Shown in pieces: positions 35,453 through 35,503 of a stretch of 35,503 nucleotides of DNA. The notes under the pieces were generated by a model. That model did no database searches, was not told where the DNA came from, and saw only the letters and a program-made list of their open reading frames with translations. The stretch comes from Microcaldota archaeon. Its GTDB lineage: Archaea > Micrarchaeota > Micrarchaeia > Micrarchaeales > CABMGC01. The position numbers and the translations under genes are program-made. The first letter of the stretch is position 1; the number at the start of each line of letters is the position of its first letter. Location: NCBI GenBank assembly GCA_021809925.1, contig JAJZJV010000005.1, positions 1 to 35,503 of the forward strand, in the 5' to 3' direction.

Positions 35453-35503
35453 ATAGAATAAGGTTGTACTGAATTATACGTTGAAGTATTCTTTAAACTT
35501 GTT

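Noticed and set aside
1-35503. CRISPR array or cas genes
   Set aside because: No regularly spaced direct repeats and no Cas-like proteins seen; TnpB-like sequence is transposon-derived.

Overview
This is an archaeal chromosomal segment. The evidence is archaeal-type L18e, L13, S9, RpoN, RpoD and S2, Nop5, archaeal class III signal-peptide pilins, cupin-type phosphoglucose isomerase, and a Leu tRNA with a bulge-helix-bulge intron. The style suggests a small-genome DPANN/Micrarchaeota-like lineage, but that is inference only. Most of the window is compact housekeeping DNA, with accessory patches: an AbiE-like toxin-antitoxin pair at the left end, an internally deleted TnpB (IS605-type) relic with both flanking hairpins, pilin-like surface genes scattered among core genes, a LamG gene remnant, and a LemA + GIDE-domain pair at the right end. 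The strongest system-level observation is a tight four-gene operon (4065-8913): aspartate kinase, aspartate-semialdehyde dehydrogenase, carboxynorspermidine dehydrogenase and carboxynorspermidine decarboxylase. It looks like a self-contained aspartate-to-(nor)spermidine route, unusual for an archaeon. Other points of interest are a Pro-like tRNA with anticodon AGG and a ~25-nt T-loop insertion, a possible 2-oxoadipate/2-hydroxyglutarate gene pair, and a recurring GGTG-N5-start leader that corrects several start codons. All calls were made by eye from the sequence and ORF translations; no homology search was run.
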